Assembly: GCA_002162795.1 (NCBI GenBank)
Contig: MAAY01000006.1
Coordinates: 426-64,425 of the forward strand
DNA from: Rhodobacterales bacterium 56_14_T64
Lineage (GTDB): Bacteria > Pseudomonadota > Alphaproteobacteria > Rhodobacterales > Rhodobacteraceae
Direction: 5' to 3'
DNA: 64,000 bases
The first letter of the stretch is position 1. The number at the start of each line of letters is the position of its first letter. Shown here in pieces: positions 1 through 7,879 of the stretch. The notes beneath the pieces were generated by a model that was given only the letters and a program-made list of their open reading frames with translations, was not told where the DNA came from and ran no database searches. The position numbers and the translations under genes are program-made.

Positions 1-213
1 ATCATACGGCGTCAGTTGCAGTCCACGGGTAAGATCCTGTTCAAAGCTAGTAAAGTCTTCTCCAACCATATCGTTAGAAAATTCGTCATCTCCTATAAGA
101 GCACGCGCCAGATTTCGTTTTCGTGTTTCGAGCAAGAAGGCAGATAAGCGATCACAGAGCTTCAGAAACTGCTCATTGTCTACTTCGACATCTGGATTGT
201 TTACTGATGTCAT
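1..213 (-). CDS. Hypothetical protein, N-terminal 71 residues only
   Basis: An open frame begins at an ATG at 213 on the minus strand and runs off the left edge without a stop, giving 71 codons. The protein begins MTSVNNPDVEVDNEQFLKLC and is acidic with a short basic patch (ETRKRNLAR). It shows no signal peptide, membrane segment or motif I recognise. The only support is the uninterrupted frame to the window edge. It sits directly downstream of a tRNA-like remnant on the same strand. I cannot assign a function. Confidence 0.4.
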   Translation of the reverse strand, partial: MTSVNNPDVEVDNEQFLKLCDRLSAFLLETRKRNLARALIGDDEFSNDMVGEDFTSFEQDLTRGLQLTPYD

Positions 214-215
214 TC

Positions 216-289
216 TGGTTCCCCCGAAGTGGGTTCGAACGCTACGCATCCAGCTATTGGATTACCAACCAGCTGAGCTGGTCGTTCAG
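216..289 (-). other. Degenerate tRNA-like sequence
   Basis: Read on the minus strand, this 74-base stretch contains in order an AGCTCAGCTGGTT D-arm-like segment, a short stem ATCCA/TGGAT where an anticodon arm would be, GTTCGAAC as in a T-loop, and an ending AACCA. Size and order fit a tRNA. The acceptor strands (about GAACGAC against CGGGGGA) do not pair, the T-stem does not pair and the anticodon loop is only 5 bases. It is therefore not a working tRNA. It could be a decayed tRNA or the scar of an integration at a tRNA 3' end. Confidence 0.3.
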
Positions 290-546
290 CGAGTAGAAAC
301 GGCGTCTATGATTGATATGAGCTTATTCGAATCCATGCAGAAAGATTGATCGAAACCAAAATTCAGTCAAGGTCAGCAGGATTGGCACTAAGGGTAATAC
401 GCTCTCGCAAAACACTGTTTCGCGATGTTCGCGAACCCCAGTAAAACAAGGGTACGCGAAATTTTGGGCGTTTTATACCTGTAGAAACTGGCTTAACTCA
501 CCCATTTGGACAATATATGCATGGTTTAACATCAGTCCACGCTGCC
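290..546. other. Intergenic stretch without a gene
   Basis: No convincing coding frame here. A 7-bp perfect inverted repeat TTCGCGA/TCGCGAA with a 3-base spacer lies at 419-435, but has no T-tract. This is the downstream side of nrdJ and I see no clear terminator for that gene. Confidence 0.4.
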
Positions 547-2829
547 CTAGCCGCATTTAGAGTGGCCACAGCTTCGACAGGTCATGCAGCCCTCGACCAT
601 CTGCATATCGAACTGACCACAGCTCGGGCAGGCTTTGCCACGCGGCGCGCCCAAGTTCACCACCTCGGCGGTGGGGTCTGTTTTCAAACCCATGCCCTCG
701 CCTTCGATAAATCCGGTGTTGATCATATGCGTCTCAATGACGCCGCCAATCGCCGCCAAAATCGAGGGGATGTATTTCCCCTGTACCCAGGCCCCACCGC
801 GCGGATCAAAGACCGCCTTCAACTCCTCGACCACAAAGGACACATCACCACCACGACGAAACACTGCCGAAATCATCCGGGTCAGCGCCAGCGTCCAGGC
901 ATAATGCTCCATGTTCTTGGAGTTGATGAAGACCTCAAACGGGCGCCTATGGCCGCTCAGAATGATGTCGTTGATGGTCAGATAGATCGCGTGCTCGCTG
1001 TCCGGCCATTTCAGCTTGTAGGTATGACCCTCCAGGCTCTGCGGCCGGTCCAGCGGTTCGGACATGTAAACCACTTCAGCGCCATTGCTGACCTGAGGTG
1101 CATCTGCAGTTTCACCCGGTGCCTTGTCCGAACTTTCGCTAACCGTCAAAACCGAGCCAGTCACATCGTTTGGCCGGTATGTTGTACAGCCCTTACAGCC
1201 TTGATCCCAGGCCTGCATATAGACCTGCTTGAACTCATCAAAGCTGATGTCTTCCGGGCAATTGATGGTTTTGGAAATCGAGCTGTCGACCCATTTCTGC
1301 GCCGCTGCCTGCATTTTCACATGCTCGGACGGGGCCAGTGTTTGTGCATTGACGAAATAGTCGGGCAATTCTTTGTCGCCAAACTTATCGCGCCACATCT
1401 GTACCGCGTAGTCGACCACTTCTTCTTCGGTGCGACTGCCATCTTTTTGCAGCACCTTGCGGGTGTACGCATAGGCAAACACCGGCTCGATTCCCGAGCT
1501 GACGTTGCCCGCGTACAGCGAAATGGTGCCGGTCGGCGCGATCGAAGTCAGCAGCGCATTGCGGATACCGTTCTCACGCACGGCATCGCGTACATCCTCG
1601 TCCATCGCCATCATGGTGCCGGATGCCAGGTAAGGCTCGGCATCAAACAGTGGGAACGCCCCTTTTTCTTTTGCAAGATCCACCGAGGCCAGATAAGCGG
1701 CGCGGGCGATCGCTTTCAGCCAAGCTTCGGTCTGACGCGCCGCCGCGTCCGAGCCATAACGCAGCCCAACCATTAGCAAGGCATCAGCCAATCCAGTGAC
1801 CCCCAGCCCAATACGGCGCTTGGCCATGGCTTCGGCCTGCTGCTGCGGCAATGGGAATTTCGAAACATCCACCACGTTGTCCATCATCCGCACGGCAGTG
1901 GCGACCAGATCGATCATCATCGCCTCGTCCATTGCAGCGCCCGTCTCAAACGGCTGCGACACCAGACGCGCCATATTGATCGAACCCAGCAGACAGGCGC
2001 CATAAGGTGGCAGTGGCTGTTCACCGCAGGGGTTCGTGGCCGAGATATTCTCGATGTAGCTCAGGTTATTGGCCTTGTTGATCCGGTCGATGAAAATAAC
2101 ACCCGGCTCAGCAAAATCATAGGTCGCCTGCATGATCTTGTTCCACAGATCCAGCGCTTGCACGGTTTGATAAACCCGACCATCAAACACCAAGTCCCAG
2201 GAGCCATCCGCCTTGACCGCATCCATAAAGTCATCGGTGATCAGCACCGACATGTTGAACATGCGCAGACGTGCTGAATCGGATTTGGCCGTGATGAAAT
2301 GCTCGATATCCGGGTGATCGCAACGCATCGTCGCCATCATCGCGCCTCGGCGCGAGCCGGCCGACATGATGGTGCGACACATCGAGTCCCAGACATCCAT
2401 GAACGAAAGCGGCCCCGAGGCATCCGCCGCCACGCCTTTGACATCCGCACCGCGTGGGCGAATGGTCGAGAAATCATAGCCGATGCCGCCACCCTGCTGC
2501 ATGGTCAGTGCCGCTTCTTTCAGCATGTCAAAAATGCCGGACATGCTGTCAGGTACCGTTCCCATCACAAAGCAGTTGAACAGCGTCACCTGACGTGCGG
2601 TGCCGGCACCAGCAGTGATCCGGCCAGCTGGCAGGTACTTAAAGTCCTCCAGCGCTGCATAGAACTTGTCTTCCCAAGCCGCCGGGTCTTTCTCCACCTT
2701 GGCCAAATCGCGGGCGATACGACGCCAGCTGTCTTCGACGGTGACATCAATGGGGGTACCATTGGCCTCCTTGAAGCGGTATTTCATATCCCAGATTTGT
2801 GCGGCGATGGGGGCAGCAAAGCGGCTCAT
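547..2829 (-). CDS. nrdJ: Adenosylcobalamin-dependent (class II) ribonucleotide reductase
   Basis: Reduces ribonucleotides to deoxyribonucleotides using an adenosylcobalamin-generated thiyl radical, in the cytoplasm and independently of oxygen. The 760-residue protein shows the RNR barrel signatures: FNCF with the first redox cysteine at C86, a glycine-rich QQGGGIGYDFS near 111-121, and NPCGEQPLPPYGAC with the likely radical cysteine at C268. The C-terminus carries clustered cysteine pairs (CPSC, CMTC, CRSCGHSKCG), as in NrdJ proteins, where they serve redox or zinc roles. It is monocistronic on the minus strand. Tandem NrdR-like boxes lie about 100-150 bases upstream. No cobalamin riboswitch is visible. 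Family assignment is firm. Confidence 0.95.
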   Translation of the reverse strand: MSRFAAPIAAQIWDMKYRFKEANGTPIDVTVEDSWRRIARDLAKVEKDPAAWEDKFYAALEDFKYLPAGRITAGAGTARQVTLFNCFVMGTVPDSMSGIFDMLKEAALTMQQGGGIGYDFSTIRPRGADVKGVAADASGPLSFMDVWDSMCRTIMSAGSRRGAMMATMRCDHPDIEHFITAKSDSARLRMFNMSVLITDDFMDAVKADGSWDLVFDGRVYQTVQALDLWNKIMQATYDFAEPGVIFIDRINKANNLSYIENISATNPCGEQPLPPYGACLLGSINMARLVSQPFETGAAMDEAMMIDLVATAVRMMDNVVDVSKFPLPQQQAEAMAKRRIGLGVTGLADALLMVGLRYGSDAAARQTEAWLKAIARAAYLASVDLAKEKGAFPLFDAEPYLASGTMMAMDEDVRDAVRENGIRNALLTSIAPTGTISLYAGNVSSGIEPVFAYAYTRKVLQKDGSRTEEEVVDYAVQMWRDKFGDKELPDYFVNAQTLAPSEHVKMQAAAQKWVDSSISKTINCPEDISFDEFKQVYMQAWDQGCKGCTTYRPNDVTGSVLTVSESSDKAPGETADAPQVSNGAEVVYMSEPLDRPQSLEGHTYKLKWPDSEHAIYLTINDIILSGHRRPFEVFINSKNMEHYAWTLALTRMISAVFRRGGDVSFVVEELKAVFDPRGGAWVQGKYIPSILAAIGGVIETHMINTGFIEGEGMGLKTDPTAEVVNLGAPRGKACPSCGQFDMQMVEGCMTCRSCGHSKCG

Positions 2830-2931
2830 TTAACGATTCCTTCAGGCTAGCGGAGCGGTCTCGATACAACAGGCACGGCGCGATTCTCAACGCTAAATCG
2901 ACGTGTCCCCCGTGATTTTTTGCACAGTGTA

Positions 2932-2978
2932 CCACAATACCTTGTTGCTGCCCAGATAGTGGCTACAATATACAGTTA
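2932..2978. promoter_or_regulatory. Tandem NrdR-like boxes upstream of nrdJ
   Basis: Two 16-base sites resemble the palindromic NrdR box ACACWATATATWGTGT. The site at 2932-2947 (CCACAATACCTTGTTG) matches 11 of 16 positions and that at 2963-2978 (CTACAATATACAGTTA) matches 10 of 16. Their starts are 31 bases apart, three helical turns, the arrangement known for NrdR operators. This suggests that nrdJ is repressed by NrdR at high (d)ATP. The matches were counted by eye against a remembered consensus. Confidence 0.6.
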
Positions 2979-2994
2979 GCCCTATGGACGACTC

Positions 2995-3014
2995 TGTGGA
3001 TGACCGGTGGATAA
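2995..3014. promoter_or_regulatory. Two near-consensus DnaA-box-like 9-mers
   Basis: TGTGGATGA (2995-3003) and GGTGGATAA (3006-3014) are the reverse complements of TCATCCACA and TTATCCACC. Each differs by one base from TTATCCACA. They are 11 bases apart and lie between the NrdR-like boxes and the DUF1489 start. DnaA control of ribonucleotide reductase promoters is known in other bacteria. Here it is only suggested, since short motifs of this kind occur by chance. Confidence 0.3.
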
Positions 3015-3018
3015 CTTA

Positions 3019-3438
3019 ATGAACCTCATAAAACTCTCCGTTGGCTCGGAAAGTGTCGAAACCTTGATCGATTGGCAGGACATGCGCCGGGCGCAATCCG
3101 CCGATGGATTTGCACGTCATGTTACCCGTATGTGGCCGAAACGCGAGGCCGAGATTGTCGCTGGTGGGTCAATTTATTGGGTGATCAAAGGTGCCATTCA
3201 ATGCCGCCAGCGCATCCTGCGCTTTGACGAGATTATCGGCGAGGACGGCATCCGCCGATGTGGTTTTGTCCTTGATCCCGAGATCCACCGCACCCAAAGC
3301 GCGCTGCGCCGACCCTTTCAGGGTTGGCGTTATCTCAAACCAGAAGACAGCCCGCTCGACCTGCGCGTTGGGCAAGCCACCGAGGAGTCGCTGCCACTCG
3401 AGATGAACCAGGCTCTGGCTGAAATCGGGGTGTTGTGA
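3019..3438 (+). CDS. DUF1489 family protein
   Basis: A 139-residue soluble protein of the DUF1489 family, common in Rhodobacterales and of unknown function. Recognisable features are an N-terminal MNLIKLSVGSESVETL, the central W-P-K segment TRMWPKREAEI, and the FVLDPEIHRTQSALRRPFQGWRYL block. ATG 3019 is preferred to the upstream in-frame GTG at 3007, because it gives the usual family N-terminus. The gene is divergent from nrdJ and convergent with hisG, from which it is separated by two strong inverted repeats. No signal peptide or membrane segment is present. Confidence 0.8.
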   Translation: MNLIKLSVGSESVETLIDWQDMRRAQSADGFARHVTRMWPKREAEIVAGGSIYWVIKGAIQCRQRILRFDEIIGEDGIRRCGFVLDPEIHRTQSALRRPFQGWRYLKPEDSPLDLRVGQATEESLPLEMNQALAEIGVL

Positions 3439-3450
3439 TCTCGGCGGCCA

Positions 3451-3497
3451 CCGGAAAATTCGAATTTTCCGGCCCGGAATTTTTGAAAATTCCGGGC
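3451..3497. terminator. Double palindrome between convergent genes
   Basis: Two abutting inverted repeats fill the gap between DUF1489 (+) and hisG (-). 3451-3472 is a perfect 22-base palindrome with arms CCGGAAAATTC/GAATTTTCCGG. 3472-3497 is a perfect 12-bp stem GCCCGGAATTTT/AAAATTCCGGGC with a 2-base loop. Their symmetry suits a bidirectional terminator, with A/T runs inside the stems rather than after them. Confidence 0.6.
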
Positions 3498-3518
3498 ACC
3501 GTTTAGATCTTGATGAAA

Positions 3519-4217
3519 TCAGGCCTCGCCGCGCAACAGGGCCAGCATCTGCTTCAACGCCAGCTTTTCTTCTGCCGAGACCGCCGCAACCCGGCTGCGC
3601 CACAGAGTGGCCTGTGACTTCAGCACCGGCCCGGCGTTCAGGATCTTCAGGTGGTTGGCACGCAGGGTTTCACCGGTCGAGGTGATATCCGCCACCATCT
3701 CGGCGGTCTCGTTCTTGACTGTTCCTTCGGTGGCGCCCTGACTGTCCACCAGCTGGTAATCAGCAACCCCGCCGTCCGTCAGGAACTCGCGCACCAGCCG
3801 GTGGTATTTAGTCGCGATCCGCAACCGATGCCCGTGGCGCTTGCGAAAGGCTGCTGCCACTGCGTCCAGATCATCCAGCGTATCCACGTCGATCCAGGAC
3901 TGCGGCACCGCCAGAATCAGATCGGCCTGGCCAAAGCCCATTACCTCGATCTGTTCCACCTGTTGTTCCCAGCGTGGCAGTTTCTCATGCACCAGATCGG
4001 TGCCGGTGACGCCAAGGTGAATACGCCCGGCAGCCAGTTCACGCGGGATTTCGCCCGCCGACAGCAGTACCAGATCAACCCCCTCAACGCCGTCCACATG
4101 ACCGGCATATTCGCGATCCGATGCACTGCGCGACAGGGTCACACCGCGTTTTTCAAACCACTTAAAGGTTTTCTCCATCAGCCGCCCCTTGGACGGCACA
4201 CCCAGCTTGAGGCTCAT
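3519..4217 (-). CDS. hisG: ATP phosphoribosyltransferase, short form
   Basis: Catalyses the first committed step of histidine synthesis, joining ATP and PRPP to phosphoribosyl-ATP. At 232 residues it is the short (HisG_S) form, lacking the C-terminal regulatory domain, and depends on HisZ for activity and histidine feedback. Visible motifs are GVTGTDLVHE (69-78) and the PRPP-binding loop ADITSTGETL (176-185). The start overlaps the hisZ stop by 4 bases (ATGA), so the two are translationally coupled. It is the last gene of the minus-strand hisS-hisZ-hisG operon and ends near a strong double palindrome. Confidence 0.95.
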   Translation of the reverse strand: MSLKLGVPSKGRLMEKTFKWFEKRGVTLSRSASDREYAGHVDGVEGVDLVLLSAGEIPRELAAGRIHLGVTGTDLVHEKLPRWEQQVEQIEVMGFGQADLILAVPQSWIDVDTLDDLDAVAAAFRKRHGHRLRIATKYHRLVREFLTDGGVADYQLVDSQGATEGTVKNETAEMVADITSTGETLRANHLKILNAGPVLKSQATLWRSRVAAVSAEEKLALKQMLALLRGEA

Positions 4218-5302
4218 GACGATGCCTCCTCTAGTATCAACATCAGATCCGGGCGCAGCACGCCGCCAACAGCGGGAATTTCCGCCCCCTGCCCCAGCTG
4301 CCGGGTCAGCGCATCATAGCGGCCACCACTGGCAATCGGCGGCAGATCCGGGCGGGTTTCAGCGTAAAAGCCAAATACAAACCCATCGTAGTATTCCATC
4401 GAGGTCCGACCATAAGAGGCCTCGAAATCGAGGTTCTCGACGTCCACGCCACGGGCCGCCAAAGCCGCAGACCGCGTTTCAAGCCTGTTCAGTGCAGGAC
4501 TGATCGCAGGCAAATCAACCGCAATGTCACGCATCTGTTCCAACGCGTACGGCACCGTTTCGCGCACCGACATCAAAGCCTCCAGCGCCAGCAACTCGTT
4601 CTCGGCAATCACAGCCGAGGTCGCATCGGCACGCAGGGCCTCGATCCGCTCGTCAATTTCAGAACGGCTGCGCTTGCCGACCTCCGGTCCCGCCCCGGTC
4701 AGCGCGCCATCGGTAGATAACAACGCCTGACGCGCAGCCGGAACCGGCGTGCGGCCGGAAAAACGATCCAGCAGCGCCCGAAACCGACGCGGTCGCCAGA
4801 TATGCCGCATCAACGCGGCCTTGCGCCGATCCGAGGTATTCAGCCCCAGTACCGCCGCCATCAAGATACCAATGTCTCCGGTCGCCGCCCGCAGGTTCAA
4901 CCCCGACACAGCCTTGGCCATCAGCGCGAACACTTCCGCATCTGCCGCTGAGGAATTGTCGCGGTCAAAGATCTCGTATCCGACCTGAACATATTCATTG
5001 GCGCGATCGGGATCCTGCTCTTGGCGCCGGAACACCTCGCCTGCATAGGTATAACGCGCCGGTTCAGCGCCTTCGTGCATATGCATCTGCACCACGGGCA
5101 CGGTGAAGTCCGGGCGCAGCATCTGTTCGCCGCGCAACCCGTCCGAGGTCACATAAGCGCGTGCACGAATATCCTCGCCGTATAGATCCAACAGCAATCC
5201 AGCAGGCTGCAGCAGTGGCGGATCAACCACCAATGCACCAGCCTCTTCGAACCCGGCTTGCAACTTTGCAGCCCGGGCGCGGATTTCAGAACTATTCAAC
5301 AT
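4214..5302 (-). CDS. hisZ: ATP phosphoribosyltransferase regulatory subunit
   Basis: HisZ is a histidyl-tRNA synthetase paralogue that does not charge tRNA. It assembles with short HisG into the active, histidine-sensitive complex. The 362-residue protein keeps the class II synthetase fold markers: RPDFTVPV (63-70), YAGEVFRRQ as a motif-2 relic (87-95), and ASGGRYDALTRQLG near the C-terminus. It lies 2 bases downstream of hisS and overlaps hisG by 4 bases. The co-occurrence of a true hisS next door and a short hisG supports HisZ rather than a second HisRS. Confidence 0.93.
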   Translation of the reverse strand: MLNSSEIRARAAKLQAGFEEAGALVVDPPLLQPAGLLLDLYGEDIRARAYVTSDGLRGEQMLRPDFTVPVVQMHMHEGAEPARYTYAGEVFRRQEQDPDRANEYVQVGYEIFDRDNSSAADAEVFALMAKAVSGLNLRAATGDIGILMAAVLGLNTSDRRKAALMRHIWRPRRFRALLDRFSGRTPVPAARQALLSTDGALTGAGPEVGKRSRSEIDERIEALRADATSAVIAENELLALEALMSVRETVPYALEQMRDIAVDLPAISPALNRLETRSAALAARGVDVENLDFEASYGRTSMEYYDGFVFGFYAETRPDLPPIASGGRYDALTRQLGQGAEIPAVGGVLRPDLMLILEEASS

Positions 5303-5304
5303 TT

Positions 5305-6939
5305 TTAGTCCTGCCCATCCAGAATTTCACGCACCTTGGCGACCAGATCACCGCGCGGCACTTCGAACTGGCTGGGCCGTTCCTTCCACTCTTCCAGCGT
5401 CGCGCTTTCGGCAATCTTGGACCCCAGGATCAGGTCTTTGATTTGCACCACGCCCTTTTCCTTTTCATCACCACCCTCGATCACAGCAATCGGCGAGTTG
5501 CGCTTGTCCGCGTATTTCAGCTGGTTGCCAAAGTTCTTGGGATTGCCCAGATAAACCTCCGCGCGGATACCGGCATTGCGCAGTTCAGCCACCATCGCCT
5601 GATAATCCGCCATGCGTGTCTTATCCATGACAGTCACCACAACCGGGCCTTTGGCCTCTGCGGTGATGCGACCCTTTTCGCGCAGCGCGGCCAACAGCCG
5701 GTCAACACCAATCGAGACCCCCGTTGCAGGCACTTCCTGCCCGGTGAATCGCTTGACCAGATCATCATAGCGACCACCACCGGCAACCGAGCCGAACTGC
5801 CGCTTGCGCCCCTTGTCATCCAGGATCTCGAATGTCAGTTCAGCCTCGTAGACCGGCCCGGTGTAATAGCCCAAGCCCCGCACAACCGAGGGATCAATCA
5901 TTATCCGGTCAGGACCATAACCTTGAGCCTGCAACAAACCAGCGATTTCTCTCAGTTCATTGACACCCTCGAATCCAACACTCGATTGACCAACAATTTC
6001 GTGCAGGTGATCAAGGATTCGCGTTGTCCAAATCTCTCTTGCTTCACTATCTTGATAAATCTCGGGGGTATCTCGAAACTCATGCGAAACCGAATAGCGT
6101 GCACGATCTAATTTATCTGCACGATCGCTGTCCCCTTCTGCCAACGCATTGGATGCTTCAATTGATAACTTGTTCTGAACGACTGCAAAAGAGTTTACAA
6201 AACCAAGAACCGGCTCAATCTGAGCGTCGCTTAGCCCAACACCGTCAATATAGGCCCCGGAGGCATCTAAACGCCCTTTCCCAAGAAGTTGTCTGACGCC
6301 GGCTTCACCGACTTTATCAAACTTGTCGATCGTTCTAAGAACAGCGTCCCGTTGTTCGCCATCATTCAGCCCCATGGTTTCCAGAACGCCATTAAGAACT
6401 TTCCGGTTATTGACGCGAATTATGTAGTCACCACGTGCAATGCCAACTGTCTCCAGCGTGTCCGACAGCATCGCGCAGATTTCGGCATCCGCTGCCATGC
6501 TAGCCGTGCCTACCGTATCCGCATCACACTGATAGAACTGGCGATAGCGTCCCGGTCCCGGCTTTTCATTGCGCCACACAGGCCCCATCGCATAGCGACG
6601 ATAGGGGGAGGGCAAATCATTGCGGTGTTGCGCATAAACACGCGCCAGCGGCGCCGTCAGATCATACCGCAGCGCCATCCAGTCGCCGTTGTCTTTCTCG
6701 TCGAATTCCTGCCAGGCAAACACGCCTTCGTTGGGGCGATCCACATCCGGCAAGAACTTGCCCAAAGCCTCGACCGTTTCCACAGCGGCACTCTCCAGCG
6801 CTTCAAACCCATATCGATGATAGACCCCGGCAATCGCCTGCAGCATTTCGGTGCGCTGAGTAACCTCTGCACCAAAATAGTCGCGAAACCCCTTAGGCGT
6901 CTGGGCCTTGGGGCGAGGAGCTTTCTTTTGCTTGGCCAT
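5305..6939 (-). CDS. hisS: Histidyl-tRNA synthetase, divergent alphaproteobacterial type
   Basis: Charges tRNA-His with histidine. The protein has 544 residues, longer than the roughly 420 of the common bacterial enzyme. The motif 2 region reads [17 protein letters not shown] (121-137) instead of the usual RPQ-containing form. VRGLGYYTG (353-361) is the histidine-binding signature and GVSIGVDRL (407-415) is motif 3. Many alphaproteobacteria have tRNA-His lacking the otherwise universal G-1 and a correspondingly divergent HisRS, and this protein fits that group. Residues about 175-335 are encoded by DNA of visibly lower GC than the rest of the gene (see findings). It is first gene of the hisS-hisZ-hisG operon and divergent from slyX. 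Confidence 0.93.
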   Translation of the reverse strand: MAKQKKAPRPKAQTPKGFRDYFGAEVTQRTEMLQAIAGVYHRYGFEALESAAVETVEALGKFLPDVDRPNEGVFAWQEFDEKDNGDWMALRYDLTAPLARVYAQHRNDLPSPYRRYAMGPVWRNEKPGPGRYRQFYQCDADTVGTASMAADAEICAMLSDTLETVGIARGDYIIRVNNRKVLNGVLETMGLNDGEQRDAVLRTIDKFDKVGEAGVRQLLGKGRLDASGAYIDGVGLSDAQIEPVLGFVNSFAVVQNKLSIEASNALAEGDSDRADKLDRARYSVSHEFRDTPEIYQDSEAREIWTTRILDHLHEIVGQSSVGFEGVNELREIAGLLQAQGYGPDRIMIDPSVVRGLGYYTGPVYEAELTFEILDDKGRKRQFGSVAGGGRYDDLVKRFTGQEVPATGVSIGVDRLLAALREKGRITAEAKGPVVVTVMDKTRMADYQAMVAELRNAGIRAEVYLGNPKNFGNQLKYADKRNSPIAVIEGGDEKEKGVVQIKDLILGSKIAESATLEEWKERPSQFEVPRGDLVAKVREILDGQD

Positions 6940-7079
6940 GGGTCATGGTCCCTTTGGGTCTGTTGTCGCCGCGGGGTCTATCCGATGCATGTAACAGGGG
7001 CAAGGTATTGGCGTTGGCCTACAGTTGCTCTGTCGGTGGTTCCCGCCTATGACAGCCCCACAATCCGCAGGAGATCCGC

Positions 7080-7274
7080 ATGCAAAACCTCGAAGAACAG
7101 ATCGCCCATCTGACCCGCACGGTAGAAGACATCAGCGACGTCATGGCCCGCCAGCAGAGCGAAATTGCAACGCTAACCCGCCGGGTCCAAATGCTGATGC
7201 AACGCGAAGCCGGACGCGACCAGGATGGTGGTGGCAGCGCCACCTTTGGCAACGAACGCCCGCCGCACTACTAG
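7080..7274 (+). CDS. slyX: SlyX-like small coiled-coil protein
   Basis: A 64-residue protein of the SlyX family, whose function is unknown. Residues 1-42 form a heptad-rich coiled coil (MQNLEEQIAHLTRTVEDISD, then VMARQQSEIATLTRRVQML). The C-terminus ends RPPHY, matching the conserved PPHY tail of SlyX proteins. The start is an ATG preceded by AGGAGATCCGC. It is divergent from hisS and followed by a 9-bp hairpin. Confidence 0.85.
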   Translation: MQNLEEQIAHLTRTVEDISDVMARQQSEIATLTRRVQMLMQREAGRDQDGGGSATFGNERPPHY

Positions 7275-7285
7275 AGTAAAAAACC

Positions 7286-7310
7286 GTTTGCATGCCTACA
7301 ACATGCAAAC
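7286..7310 (+). terminator. Hairpin after slyX
   Basis: Perfect 9-bp inverted repeat GTTTGCATG/CATGCAAAC with a 7-base loop, 12 bases after the slyX stop. No T-tract follows, so it may stabilise the 3' end rather than terminate on its own. Confidence 0.4.
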
Positions 7311-7442
7311 TCTGCTCAAAGACCGACCACAAGTCAAAAAGAGCGCCACAATTTCCAGCATTCGCCGCGAAGAGCCCAAAAATTCGCAGTTCCCCTTTGT
7401 GCCCTGCGCTGCAACACGGCAGTGAGACGTCATAAACTGATT

Positions 7443-7581
7443 GAACGTAGTACCTCCTCCCACTGCGTTTGATCTAAAAAGTGGATTTCGCGCAAGACCT
7501 CCTCCCTTTGCGTCGAGCCCATTAGAACGAAGTCCAACAGGGCGTGGCCAGACGGGAAACCGGCTGGCCACATTTTTATTT
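7443..7581 (+). ncRNA. Probable cuckoo (CcsR-type) small RNA with two CCUCCUCCC hairpins
   Basis: Two consecutive hairpins each expose a 10-base loop ACCTCCTCCC. The first has an 8-9 bp stem (7443-7451 with 7462-7470, core ACGTAGT/ACTGCGT, one G-T pair). The second has a 7-bp stem (7490-7496 with 7507-7513, GCGCAAG/TTTGCGT, with G-T pairs at each end). A third hairpin with a GAAA tetraloop at 7544-7571 is followed by ATTTTTATTT and is a typical Rho-independent terminator. This is the layout of the alphaproteobacterial cuckoo RNA family (CcsR1-4 in Rhodobacter), whose anti-Shine-Dalgarno loops act in stress responses. The described relatives follow a DUF1127 gene. None lies here, so this is a single orphan copy downstream of slyX. 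The 5' end and promoter are not determined. Confidence 0.75.
7544..7581 (+). terminator. Rho-independent terminator of the small RNA
   Basis: GTGGCCAG/CTGGCCAC stem, one A-G mismatch, CGG/CCG inner stem closed by GAAA, then ATTTTTATTT. It serves the CCUCCUCCC RNA just upstream. Confidence 0.8.
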
Positions 7582-7879
7582 GGGGGATGCTAAAGACCTG
7601 ACCATTAAAGGCATTCGCCTGCCCAAGGGTTGTCAGATCATAGGTCGGCTCCTGCCTCTCCCAGCACCATGATCACGGTCAACACAGCTTCCGCTTAGGC
7701 GATGCCCCCCCCGCCGGCCGCTGGCATCGGCCCCGGCCACAGCGGTATCAATGCCTTCCAGTCCCGGTTTTTCCTTGATTTGGGCCCTACTCCGCCGCAT
7801 GTTTAACCATGTTTTTTTTTGCTGACGGGTCAGGTCAGCATTGTATTTTTTTGTACGAGTTTGCTCAAGGAGAACTGCC
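7582..7879. other. Gene-poor stretch with a hairpin and T-tract
   Basis: No coding frame is convincing here. A hairpin GCTGAC/GTCAGC with a 7-base loop (7821-7839) is followed by a run of seven T at 7846-7852. It sits only 28 bases before the start of the 205-residue protein gene, so it may be a terminator of an upstream transcript or an attenuator. A ten-base T run at 7812-7820 precedes it. Confidence 0.35.

Noticed and set aside
216-289. Functional tRNA gene
   Set aside because: Acceptor and T stems do not pair and the anticodon loop is too short; kept only as a degenerate tRNA-like sequence.
517-1776. Open frame of 419 codons on the plus strand opposite nrdJ
   Set aside because: It lies wholly antisense to nrdJ, whose protein has unmistakable family motifs; the antisense translation has no recognisable domain and reflects GC-rich codon bias.
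2830-3006. Possible cobalamin riboswitch upstream of nrdJ
   Set aside because: No B12-box-like sequence or long-range stem pattern could be found; NrdR-like boxes explain the region better.
7296-7571. Minus-strand 91-codon frame over the sRNA region
   Set aside because: It runs antisense through the hairpins and terminator of the small RNA and shows no domain or start signal.
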